Shown: positions 32,570 through 43,587 of the stretch, one piece after another
Layout: every line of letters begins with the position of its first letter
How positions within the stretch are numbered: position 1 is the first letter of the stretch
Assembly: GCA_905250075.1 (NCBI GenBank)
Contig: CAJNOP010000234.1
Span: forward strand, 69,723-133,722
Length of the DNA: 64,000 bases
Source: Rotaria sp. Silwood1
Taxonomy: Eukaryota; Rotifera; Eurotatoria; Philodinida; Philodinidae
Direction of reading: 5' to 3'
Translations under genes and position numbers: made by a program
The notes under the pieces: model-generated
Database searches by the model: none
What the model was told of the DNA's origin: nothing
Seen by the model: only the letters and a program-made list of their open reading frames with translations

Positions 32570-35330
32570 AATAAGAAGAACAAGAAAAACAGCAAACGAA
32601 TAATCAACGAGAAATGTAAAGCCACCAAAAAGAACTTTATTTTTGTCATCACATGCACGCAAAAGCATGGCAAATGAAAACATTTACAATTTAACAAACG
32701 ATTTCGTTATCGTTTGGTTAGATAATAGCATTGAAAAGACTCAAGATGGTCGAAATACAAAAGCACTATTACGACAACTAGCTAGAGGTCATTTATTAAC
32801 ATATGATGATTTAGATAAATGTATTGATGATATAACCGACGAACCGCCAACAAAACAAATATTTTTGATTGTGTCTAATACATTTGGTCAACATGTTGTA
32901 CCACTTATATCTGAAATATTATCTATACAAGGCATATACATATTTTGTGGTGATCAAAAAAAAGCTCAAGCATGGGCTGCACCATATTCAAAAATCTCCG
33001 GTATATTTACAACAAAATATCCACTATTAAATAAAATTGGTAATGATATTGGTGTATATGATAAAGATGAAGATTTCCCAATGAATGTATTTCATCTTGC
33101 AGAACGACAACATACATTACAACAATTAACTAAAGAAAGTAGAACATTTATGTGGTATAGATTAATATTGAAAGTTCTTCGATTAATGGCAAAATATGGT
33201 AATTCAAAACATGAAATGATTGCTGAATCTCGAGCAGCTTCTCATGATAATGAATCTGTAAAAAAGAAAATAGATGATTTTGAGAAAAATTATGATTCAA
33301 CGAGAGCATGTTGGTGGTATACAAAAGATAGTTTTGTATATCGATTATTAAACAAAGCTTTACGTACACAAAATATTGAAATTATATTTAAATTTCGATT
33401 TTTTATCAATGATCTTCAACATCAAATCGAAGAACTTTATCAGCGATATTTAGAAGCTCATTCTGCTATTATTACTCATCATCATTTAACAGTTTATCGT
33501 GGTCAACGTTTATGTATGGAAGAACTTGGTATGTTTAAAAGTAGCGTCAATGACCTTATTTCAATGAATAGTTTCTTAAGTGCTACAGTGAATCAAGATG
33601 TCGCTAAAATTTTTGCAGGTACAAATGATCAATTGAATAAACCATCATCAAAACAAACTGTTCTTTTCAAAATTGATATTTGTAATATGAGTAAAGAAAT
33701 GACACCATTTGCGTTTATACAAAACTATTCGTCTTGTCCAGATGAAGAAGAAGTGCTTTTTTCGATAGGTGCTATTTTTAAAGTTCAATCAGTTGAGCAA
33801 CGTGCGAACATGTGGCATATTCATTTACAACTAAGTAAAGAAGAAAACGAAATTAGTCAAAATCTTTCGGAACACATGATGAAACAAATTGGTTCAGAAC
33901 CAGATCCACTATCATTCGGTTGGTTTCTTTTTCGAATGAATAAATTTGATGAAGCTGAACGTTATGCAAAATATATGCTTACACAACTTTCATCGAAGGA
34001 TAAAGCGATTGGAAATGCTTACAATTTACTTGGTCTCATGTATAAAGCTACTCATAAGTTAGAGGAATCTGTTGCATATTATGAAAAAGCTCTTGAGATT
34101 TATTCTCAAATGAATTGTCACGATAGTCCGCAAATTATAGCTATTCATTGTAATCTTGGTTTGGTTCATTTGGAATTAGGAGATAGTCGAAATGCCGAAG
34201 AACAACAAAGAGAAGCGGAAGAGAAGTTATTCAATTCTTCACAATCAAAAAATTCACTACTGATAGCTACGGTGGAAAGTCTCAAAGCAAAAATTGAAAC
34301 AGAATATGGTGATAATATAAATGCTTTGAAGAATCTTGAATTGGTTTTAAAAAGAAAACAGGAACAATTACCATCAGTTCATGCTTCAATAGCATCAACA
34401 ATGAATGAAATAGGTAAAGTTCAAGAAAAGTTAGACAACGATGTAAAAGCACTTGAATATTTTCAAAAAGCATTGGAAATTGGTAACGTAAGCTTACCAC
34501 CTGATCATTTGGATTTAGTTGATTATCATACGAATATTGGTCGTATTTATAACAAACAAAAACAATTTAAACTTGCTTTAGAACAATTTGAATTAGCATT
34601 AAAAATTATGGAAGATTTTCCACGAGAAGAAACTGATAGAATTGAAAACTTAGAAAAGTATATAATTGAAACAAAAAAAAAGTTACGTCGACCGTAAATT
34701 TATTAATGAAAGTTTTATCTTTTCGTAAATCTTCTGTAATTGTTTTTTTCTCATGTATTTTGATTAAATTAGGATAAAACTTCATGATTGAAACAAATCC
34801 ACAAAAACAGATTTAATACTTTGAATATATTCTAAATTACTAATACACTTCCAGATAGTTAAAGTAATAATTCATTGAAAAAGAAAACAAAGTTTGACTT
34901 TTTAAATAAAACCACAGTCAATATTGGAATAAAAATAGATAATATATATATTCTCTTTTGTATTTGAAATTCAAACATCGAATTAAAATATGTACCTTTG
35001 TAAATGGCAGTTTTAAGATGAAAGTCGTTAGTGATAAATATTCAGTAACGAATAATAATCGCATTATGCCGTATTAATCAACACGCTACATGCGATCTCC
35101 AATCATGACCGTTTAGTTTCAGTTATTTTATAGTTTAATACTCGATTTCAAAGAAAGATTTATAAGAAATTACATGTATTGTACATTATATTACCAATTA
35201 TGAATGTATCACGGTATTCGTATGTTTACTTTAAAAGAAGCAAGAAGGACTGCAAAAGTAAGAGCTAAAATATATGTATTCGTATGTTCTGTTATGTTTT
35301 TACTACTTTAGAGAATTTTCATCCTATATA
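32030..35330 (+). repeat. duplicated ART-TPR unit, copy 2
   Basis: Upstream flank, gene and 3' flank alignable with copies 1, 3 and 4. The 3' flank match (gtacctttgtaaatggcagt, 34992) is shorter than in copy 1. Confidence 0.65.
32667..34697 (+). CDS. ADP-ribosyltransferase-TPR protein, array copy 2
   Basis: 676 residues from the ATG at 32667 (MANENIYN), which matches the starts of copies 3 and 4; the frame is open upstream but offers no ATG. Same three-part plan as copy 1. Catalytic set intact: R278 (VYRGQRL), S305 (SFLSAT) and E360-E-E362 (DEEEVLF). The region from the ART domain to the C-terminus is very close to copy 1 (for example SFGWFLFRMNKFDEAE and LGLMYKATHKLEESV), while the N-terminal domain differs more. 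It ends TKKKLRRP. Copies 1 and 2 are therefore a recent pair or have undergone gene conversion in their 3' two-thirds. Confidence 0.92.
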   Translation: MANENIYNLTNDFVIVWLDNSIEKTQDGRNTKALLRQLARGHLLTYDDLDKCIDDITDEPPTKQIFLIVSNTFGQHVVPLISEILSIQGIYIFCGDQKKAQAWAAPYSKISGIFTTKYPLLNKIGNDIGVYDKDEDFPMNVFHLAERQHTLQQLTKESRTFMWYRLILKVLRLMAKYGNSKHEMIAESRAASHDNESVKKKIDDFEKNYDSTRACWWYTKDSFVYRLLNKALRTQNIEIIFKFRFFINDLQHQIEELYQRYLEAHSAIITHHHLTVYRGQRLCMEELGMFKSSVNDLISMNSFLSATVNQDVAKIFAGTNDQLNKPSSKQTVLFKIDICNMSKEMTPFAFIQNYSSCPDEEEVLFSIGAIFKVQSVEQRANMWHIHLQLSKEENEISQNLSEHMMKQIGSEPDPLSFGWFLFRMNKFDEAERYAKYMLTQLSSKDKAIGNAYNLLGLMYKATHKLEESVAYYEKALEIYSQMNCHDSPQIIAIHCNLGLVHLELGDSRNAEEQQREAEEKLFNSSQSKNSLLIATVESLKAKIETEYGDNINALKNLELVLKRKQEQLPSVHASIASTMNEIGKVQEKLDNDVKALEYFQKALEIGNVSLPPDHLDLVDYHTNIGRIYNKQKQFKLALEQFELALKIMEDFPREETDRIENLEKYIIETKKKLRRP

Positions 35331-38300
35331 ATACATATTCTTTAGTACAAGCAAAAAAAATGACATTTTCAACAATGTATATATATGATCCAGAATAATC
35401 ATATTAGTTGCATCTTGTAAAAATTCCATTTGTTGAGTAACTAAATGATGAAGATAATTTGTTCATTGATGTTTTGATGACTAAACGAATTCTATTGAAT
35501 TTTCAAAGAGTTATTTAACAACTTTAGCATCAGCGGTCCTTATAAATAATTGATAATAAATATATTGGAATATTAATTCTTTAGAATAAATCAGCATATC
35601 TTACTCTACATAAAATGACACCTTGATCATCAAATAGAGTATTTGCGCCATAAGACAATTAAACAAAACTTGATTTATTAAACACAATTGCACATCATTC
35701 TATATATAGCAAAAATCATTCGCTAGCGATATCATATCACAAAATTAAAACGCATGTATCTCGGCACCATGAACTTTTCTAGAACTAATATTTATATGTT
35801 AAATGTGTGTTATGTTACCCGAGATAGTTCCAAACGAAACCATTGATAAAGATCTTTGTTTATCTCTATTCAAAGTTTTTTCTGCGCACACTTAGATTTT
35901 TCAAGAAAAAGAAAGATTTACTTTTCGTTAGCGATGTGACAGAGTACGAATTTACAAACGAAAAAATGCTCGTATCACTGAATGAGAAGCTCAAAATCAA
36001 ATCCAAATAGTAGAAAATTCTTCTTCAGAATCTCTAAAAAGAAGCCAATTGTTTTTACATATGTCTATGTTGAAAGAACTGATTCAGAAAAATAACTTTC
36101 ATACAAAATCAAAGTCAAATGAAATATAAGGCAGCTGCACGAACAACATGTTAAAACAATTTAGAATTATATTCTTTACCAAAAAGAATATTATTTTTTT
36201 TTGCGGGTGGCGAGAAATATCCTTATATTACAATCAATAATCTTTAAACGAATTTTCAATAATGATCGGCTGACACGATCCTTGTAGCACATAACAAAAC
36301 GATTTATGGAATTGACCTTTTCCAGATCTAGCAGATTCAATAATACAAATATTGAATTCTTAGCAGTTTGATCTATTTTAACAATATCTTTCAAAGATGT
36401 TGATAACAAACGATTGTCTCATTCAAATCCATCAAATAAAATAAATCATAACAGAAAATTTCATCACTCAACATGATCATCTAAAATAATCTATTCAAAC
36501 TGAATCGAATTCATTTTTCATCAGCTATAATTACAAGAAAAATAGAAAGTACATAATTTGCTATCGTTTCTCTTCGCAATAGAAAATTCTTCAATGAACA
36601 GCACTATTTCATGAAGTCGCTCAATTAGTAATGACCATCGCTTGGGAAAGTATCATCCATTGATTCCTTATTGGTGTAATCGTAGTGTTGATGTTGAGTG
36701 TCCAGAAATTCACTAGACAATGAAAATTTTGTATTATTTTCGCTATATTTTGATCAAATAGGCTGATATTTTCACTACTGATAGAGGAATGCTTATAGAT
36801 CATAGTCATGAGAGAAATCTTGTTCAAAATCGCTTTGAAGTGCTTACAACAAACTTAAATAAAGAATTGTAACCTTTCACGAGTTGCAAAGAAAAGTAAA
36901 TTTACTCTCTGAACCAAGGATAAACAACGTCTAATTTTTTTCAATAATTTTTCATACCAATGATGTTTGGTCTGATATTTATACTACAGATGTATGTCTT
37001 GTTACTCAGTGTACTCTAAAATTTTCAACCACAAATAGCAAAGATTTGTTGAAAAATCTACAACATTTATTTTTCATAAGTCGTGATAGGTCACACTGCT
37101 TTGTTTAAGTTAGTTGTAAACATTTCAGAACAATTTCGAACAGGGTTTCTCTTATGACTATAGTCTATGAGCTTATTTCTCTATCGGTGATAAAAATATC
37201 AGCTTATTTGATCGAACTATAGAGAAGATAATACAAAATTTTCTCTGTCTAGTGAATTCCTGGACACCCTATATATAATCTAAACTCACTATATGCTCGT
37301 GTAGCAATTCGAACACTTGAAAAAGATTGAAATACAAGTTCTCGTGCTTATTAATAAAGACGTGCGGATGTAAAATCTTCTCTTGAGGTAGTCCAATATC
37401 GTATTTCGTAGGCTCAAACCCTCACGACCGGATGATTCATGCAATAAAGTTATGATAATGAATGTAGCGATTTTTATAGATTTGTATCGGTCAAATTGAG
37501 CTATTATACTTGATTTAGCTCATATTTTGCATAGATGTGAGATCAAATAATCTCATCATTCGAATTAGACTATGATTTGGGTAGATTTTTCAATTGAAAT
37601 AACTACATCAAAACACATGTTTTCTCTGACACTCGAGTATGACTTTTTAGTAAGTCTTCTATTAACTTGATCAATGACATGCAACATTTTCTCATTTTAT
37701 AAGTCTTTATAATAATAATAATAATAATAATACAAGTTGCAATAGATGCCCAACATATTTTCTGTCTAGAAGAAAAATACATAATCTTATTTTTCATCTT
37801 TAACTAACAATATTATTCTTTGCCAAGTATTTATTTTATGTTAGTTTTAATAGAATTTTCATTACTGATAAAATTAAAAATTTATTAAAAAAAAAAAAAA
37901 CTTAACCGATATATTTCAACTTAAATAATGAACATACGTAAGTAGTAAAAAAAAAAGCAGATTTCTAATTTACTATTAGAAAATTATAATCTACTTTACT
38001 TTTATAATAGAAAAATGTATCTTTTAAATATTAATTTTTTAATTATGTGAATTGATTTATTATATTTCATGGGAAAATAATTTTTACAAAGCTACAAAAT
38101 TCAGTAGAATGATTATATCACGAGTAGAACACGATAATAGCACTAATTCGTTTAGAACTTCTATCTACATAATGGATTCCATCCATTATCAAAGTCTGAG
38201 TTTGAACAGATGTTATCACCAATAATAAATTATTGATATGGACGTGTTTTCATGTAACAAAAAAAATGTGTCAACAATAACGATTATGAGTTCGAAAATA

Positions 38301-39469
38301 AATCAGCTGTTATTAATATACACATTCTATAGAGTTTGGACTTTTATCTTTGTTGATATGAATAGAATAGTTTACGTCAGTACAAGTTTGAAAAAGATTG
38401 TCTAAGTATACTTACGTAGACGAGACACTTCCTCTTATTTTTTCTTTTTTGTCGTTGTACATTTAGAAGAAAACATAATTACGATCCTTATTGCAGTAGA
38501 TACACCAGAAAAATTTACATCCTTTATCAAAAAGTAAACATTTTCAAAGCCTAACTCAATGAAGAAAATGATGATTAAAAATCTCGTACCAATTGAAAAT
38601 AGGCACGTTTAATATGACATGAAAAATTTTGAAAGGAAGTAAGTCATTATAAGCAAATAGGATATCAAAAACAAACAATTTAATCTATTTCATAGGTAAT
38701 AAAAAGAAAATATTAGAAGTCAATAAGTCATTCAAGAGTATTGAATTGAAGCTCAACAAATATCAGGAACTATACTTTAATTTCAAATAAAAATGCTGAA
38801 AAGAAAAATATCGAAAATTATGATGATAAGATGTCGCCGAACTCCAATATTGTAAACATTCTTTATTGCGTTGGCCCATGCTTGTGTTGATGTGCACCTC
38901 TCTGATTACAACATCCATATCTATATACACATATAGTAGAATGAATTACGTTTCATTATGCTTGATTGCCTATCCATTGATACCTACACATTACTACTTC
39001 TTTCATTCGTTTCTAGATTCAACCTTATGGATGAACTATTACCTAGATTGTCGTATTTTCGAGAAAAACATTGTATCAAAAAGAAAAAAAATGGCTGTTT
39101 ATTTTGAGTTATTGCATAAATATTTCGTTATTTTATATATAATGTGAGTCACACTTGACATGATTGTGTTATCGTATTTTTTTTTTAATTAATAAATTTT
39201 TTTATCATTGGTTAAAATACTCATGTGAATAATTTTTTGTTCTCTGACTATTTTTCTTTGCGAGACTATTTCAATTCGATGTTTTTCTTTCGAGATTGTT
39301 TTTTCGTTTTTTTTCTTTTCTGTATTTTTGCACCATAGAATAAAAACATGGACCAAATTGGAAAAAAACTATAAAAAGAAGTTTTATAATAGAGAGAGAA
39401 TAGAGTATACATTCGCATGCACATATAAAAAACGATAATCATTCTTGTTATCTCCTTTAGAAAAAAAAA
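34698..39469. other. long region between copies 2 and 3
   Basis: No gene. Holds the 3' flank of copy 2, a foldback element (36696-37269), an (AAT)8 microsatellite at about 37708-37731 and, from about 38330, the upstream flank of copy 3. Near 38866-39147 a short open frame exists but looks like chance. Confidence 0.5.
36696..37269. mobile_element. 574-bp foldback element
   Basis: Inverted arms of about 189 bp (36696-36884 and 37081-37269) around a 196-bp centre. The termini are gagtgtccagaaattcacta and the approximate complement tagtgaattcctggacaccc. The right end is followed by TA; the left flank lacks a clear TA, so the target duplication is unproven. Arms differ by roughly 15-20 per cent by eye, so the insertion is old. 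No coding capacity. The GTGTCC end resembles that of the 15068 element. Confidence 0.75.
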
Positions 39470-42230
39470 CAAACAAACAAACGAAAGAATAGAAGAAGGA
39501 AGAGAAAAAAAAAAGGTAAACTAGTGCAAGTAATTTAAGCTTATTTTTGTAGTCATTTGAATGCAAAGTATGGCAAATGAAAATACTAATAGTTTAATCG
39601 ACGATTTCGCTATCATCTGGTTAGATAATGGTATTGAAAAGACTAAAGGTAATCGAGATACCAAAGTATTTATACGACAACTAGTTAAACATCGTTTATT
39701 AACATATGATGATCCGGATAAATGTATTGATGATATAACTGATGGATCAATAAAACGAGTATTTCTTATTGTTTCTAATGCTTTTGGTCCAAATGTCATA
39801 CCAGTTATACATGAAATATCATATATACAAGCGATATACGTATTTTGTGGTGATCAACAAAAAGCTCAAGCATGGGCTGGACCATATTCAAAAATTTCTG
39901 GTATATTTACAAAAAGACCAGCACTATTACAAAAAATTCGTAATGATATTAGTGCATATAATACAGATGAAGATTTACCAATGAGTGTATTTCATCTTGC
40001 TGAACGAGAAAATACATTACAAGAATTAACTGAAGAAAGTGCAACATTTATGTGGTATCAATCAATAATGATTGTTCTTCGATTAATGGCACTATATGGT
40101 AATGCAAAAACTGATATGATTGCTGAATGTCGAAAAATTTATCATAATAATGAATCCGTACAAAAAAGTATAGATAATTTCGAAAAATATTATTGTCCAA
40201 TAAAAGCGTTTGAATGGTATACATGTGATAGTTTTGTATATCGATTATTAAACAAAGCTTTACGTACACAAGATATTGATATTATATTTAAATTTCGATT
40301 TTTTATTAATGATCTTCATAATCAAATCGAAGAACTTCATCATCGATATTTAGATACCCTTGATTCTACTATGAATCATCAATTAACAGTTTATCGTGGT
40401 CAACTTTTAAGTCTAACAGAGCTTAATGTACTTAAACGTAGTGTAAATGGACTTATCTCAATGAATAGTTTTTTAAGTACTACATTAAATCAAGAATTAG
40501 CTAAAGTTTTTGCTGATACAGGTGATACATCAAATAAACCATCATCATTACAATCTGTTCTTTTCATTATTGATATAAATAGTATGAGTAAAGAAACAAC
40601 ACCGTTTGCAATACTTAAACAGTTCTGGTGTTGTCAAGGTGATGAAGACGAAGTACTGTTTTCAATAGGTGCTATTTTTAAAATTCAATCAGTTAAACAA
40701 CATGAGAACATGTGGCATGTTCGTCTACAATTAAGTAAAGAACAAAACGATCTTAGTCAAAGCCTTTCAAAACACATGCTGCAACAAATTGGATCTGAAC
40801 CAGATCCAGTATGTTTCGGTTGGTTTCTTTATCGAATGAGTGAATTTAACAAAGCCGAACGTTATGTGGAATATATACTTAAAGAGCTTCCACAGAATGA
40901 TAAAGCAATCGGAAATGCTTACAACTTACTTGGTCTTATATGTAAAAATGCTCATAAGTTACAGGAATCTGTTACAAATTATAAAAAAGCACTTACGATT
41001 TATTCTCAAGTGAACTGTCATAATAGTCCTCAAGTTATAGCTACTCATTGTAATCTTGGTTTGGCATTTTTGGCATTAGGAGATATTCAAAATGCAGAAG
41101 AACAACAATTACAAGCCGAACAGAAGCTGCTCACTTCCCGAGAATTAAAGAATTCATTAGTCATAACTTCACTGAGAAGTCTCAAAGCACAAGTTCAAGC
41201 AGCATATGGTAATAATGAAGTTGCTTTGCAAGAGCTTAAATTGGTTTTAGAGACCAAAAAGAAGAAATTACCAGCAAATCATTTTTCAATAGCATCAACA
41301 TTGAATGTAATAGGTATTGTTCAAGAAAAAATGGACCATAATGTAGAAGCACTTGAATCTTTTCAACAAGCATTAGAAATTGGTAAGAAAAGCTTACCAC
41401 CCGAACACATGGATTTAGCTGAGTATCATACAAATATTGGTCGTATTTATGATAAACAAAAACAATTTAAACTTGCTTTGGAACAATTTGAATTAGCAAT
41501 ACACATTTTGGAAAATTATCGAGAAGAAGAACATGATAAGATTACCGAACTACATAGACAAATCGTTCACATAAGGGTACATTGTATCAATCAGCAATCT
41601 TCTGATGAAAATTTTTCCTTTTCAAGCGGTTTTCGTAATCGTTTTCACACTTATTTTCATGACATTAGAACGAAAATTCATAATAAAAACAAATAAAGAA
41701 AAATCGATTGGATGTTTTCTATGTATTCGAAATTAATATTACACTTAAGTATAATTACTCAGTCTAATAATTCATTCAATAGAAAAGACGTTTGACTTTC
41801 TGAAAAAAAAAAAAAAAAAAACTTTACTAAATGAAAGAATATGAAACGAAAAAAAGCAATATGTATTCTATTCGTCTAGTAGTATAATTTTTAGACGCAA
41901 AGCATTGAATACTTTACAATTGATATTGTTTAGAATAATTTTCTGTACATCAAATTTAAATATCTAGCTAAAACATATTCTAATGTTAACGGCAGATTTA
42001 AGATGGGAAGTATTCACTGGTCTACCTCATTCTTTTTTTGATCACTCATTGGTACTATTTTTTTATAGCTATACTCACACCCTATAACATATTTCGATTT
42101 TTATAGTTACTATTTTATTTAATTTGCTCATGTTTTACTTTACTATTGATAAAACTACTATAGCATTCGTATCTTTACTCCTTTTAAAAGATATCAAAGG
42201 TGTACAAGTACTATAAGTAATTAAATAAAC
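38330..42230 (+). repeat. duplicated ART-TPR unit, copy 3
   Basis: The upstream match starts near gttgatatgaatagaatag (38353). The 3' flank runs to about 42230 and directly abuts the upstream flank of copy 4, so copies 3 and 4 are adjacent units of about 4 kb. Confidence 0.7.
39561..41696 (+). CDS. ADP-ribosyltransferase-TPR protein, array copy 3
   Basis: 711 residues from the ATG at 39561; a second in-frame ATG at 39570 (MANENTNS) matches the other copies and may be the real start. Same N-terminal alpha/beta domain, ART and TPR plan. Catalytic residues kept: R279 (VYRGQLL), S306 (SFLSTT) and E362-D-E364 (DEDEVLF). It is the most divergent of the four, with more charge changes in the helical part (AFEWYTCDSF) and a unique C-terminal extension of about 35 residues, rich in Ser/Phe/His, that replaces the usual KKKLR ending. 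The extension may give it separate targeting or may be a frame change at the old stop. Confidence 0.92.
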   Translation: MQSMANENTNSLIDDFAIIWLDNGIEKTKGNRDTKVFIRQLVKHRLLTYDDPDKCIDDITDGSIKRVFLIVSNAFGPNVIPVIHEISYIQAIYVFCGDQQKAQAWAGPYSKISGIFTKRPALLQKIRNDISAYNTDEDLPMSVFHLAERENTLQELTEESATFMWYQSIMIVLRLMALYGNAKTDMIAECRKIYHNNESVQKSIDNFEKYYCPIKAFEWYTCDSFVYRLLNKALRTQDIDIIFKFRFFINDLHNQIEELHHRYLDTLDSTMNHQLTVYRGQLLSLTELNVLKRSVNGLISMNSFLSTTLNQELAKVFADTGDTSNKPSSLQSVLFIIDINSMSKETTPFAILKQFWCCQGDEDEVLFSIGAIFKIQSVKQHENMWHVRLQLSKEQNDLSQSLSKHMLQQIGSEPDPVCFGWFLYRMSEFNKAERYVEYILKELPQNDKAIGNAYNLLGLICKNAHKLQESVTNYKKALTIYSQVNCHNSPQVIATHCNLGLAFLALGDIQNAEEQQLQAEQKLLTSRELKNSLVITSLRSLKAQVQAAYGNNEVALQELKLVLETKKKKLPANHFSIASTLNVIGIVQEKMDHNVEALESFQQALEIGKKSLPPEHMDLAEYHTNIGRIYDKQKQFKLALEQFELAIHILENYREEEHDKITELHRQIVHIRVHCINQQSSDENFSFSSGFRNRFHTYFHDIRTKIHNKNK

Positions 42231-43489
42231 ATTTAAAATAGTATTAATCAATATTTAACTAGAATTGAATATAATTTTGATTTTATTTAAAACATTTTAT
42301 AGAGTTTGAAATTCTTTTTTTTTTTTGATACGAATAGAATAATTTTCGTACGCACAACTTTGAAGAAGACTATTGCCAAAGAAAAGTCTAAAATCCGTAG
42401 ATGAAGGATTTCTTTATTTTTCTGCTATGATAAATTGAGAAAGTTTACATCTTTTATTACAATATAGAGATTTTCAAATTTTAACTGAATTAATATTGAT
42501 TTTTTAAAGTATCTGACTGGTCCGGTTATGAGTATTATTTGTTACGTTCGTATAAAACTTGAATCCAGGCACGTTAATCTACTTCCAAATGTTAAGCATG
42601 TATCATCTTTTTTTTCCATGATCAATTACATAAGATTAAGATCTATTTCAGATAAATTTATAAAATATTGATTAATTTTAATTGCATAATTCAAAACATG
42701 GTATGATATAATACAAGAGCACGGAATAGTAATTAGCGTTGAACTAAAATAATCATATGAAAATAAAAGAACTTTTGAAAAACAATTCTTTTTTTTTAAT
42801 TCAAAATGTCTTGCCACAGTGACTATATTACTCACATTATATTTACGCTAAATTTGAAGTCAACTGTAACTTCAAGAAAAAATCTTTTATTTGTTTTCAG
42901 TAAGAATATATAAATAGAGAACTGTATGAACTATACAGGAACACCAATAAGAATATAACAGTTGTTCTTCTTGCTTTCTTATGTTACTGATTGATTCGAA
43001 AACTTTTTGAATATTTTTACGTATAATTAATATATTTCTTTATATTTTTCCATTACTCAGAAATTGAATAAAAATGAAAATTGTATTAATGATTTCATAT
43101 AAAAAGTCGAACTATTAGATACAGATATATATTTTCGTTTATATGTAGTCTATTTGTAAAATTTAAAACAAAACTTGTTTGTTATTCCATACATCATAAA
43201 AACAACAGTTACTTATAAACGATTGAATATTTCTAGATTTGGAAAATTTCCAAAGAAGATAAGAGAAAAAGTCTATTGATGATGAATCAAAGAAATTTAA
43301 AAAAATTAAGTAATACTAAACGGAAGAAGAACATCGAAGAAAAAATCAACACAAAACTAAAATAAATCGAGAAAAAAAATTGCATGGAGAAAAGAGAATA
43401 ACACACACACACAGACACTTATTATATACGAGTCTTTACGACAATGTTATTTATTTTTGTCGTCTCATCTATAAAAAAAAAAAGGAAGA
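41697..43489. other. region between copies 3 and 4
   Basis: No gene; it is made of the 3' flank of copy 3 and the upstream flank of copy 4. A short CA repeat (acacacacacac) lies at about 43403. Confidence 0.6.
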
Positions 43490-43587
43490 AAGTAAAACAG
43501 AAAGAAAAGAAAAAGCAAACGAATATTAGACGACAAAGAAAAACGACTGAAGTAACCTTATTTTTATAGTCACGTGTATATAAAAAC

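Noticed and set aside
35690-35960. Possible repeat with cgctagcgatatcatatcaca and cgttagcgatgtgaca words
   Set aside because: The similarity is short and I could not decide orientation or extent.
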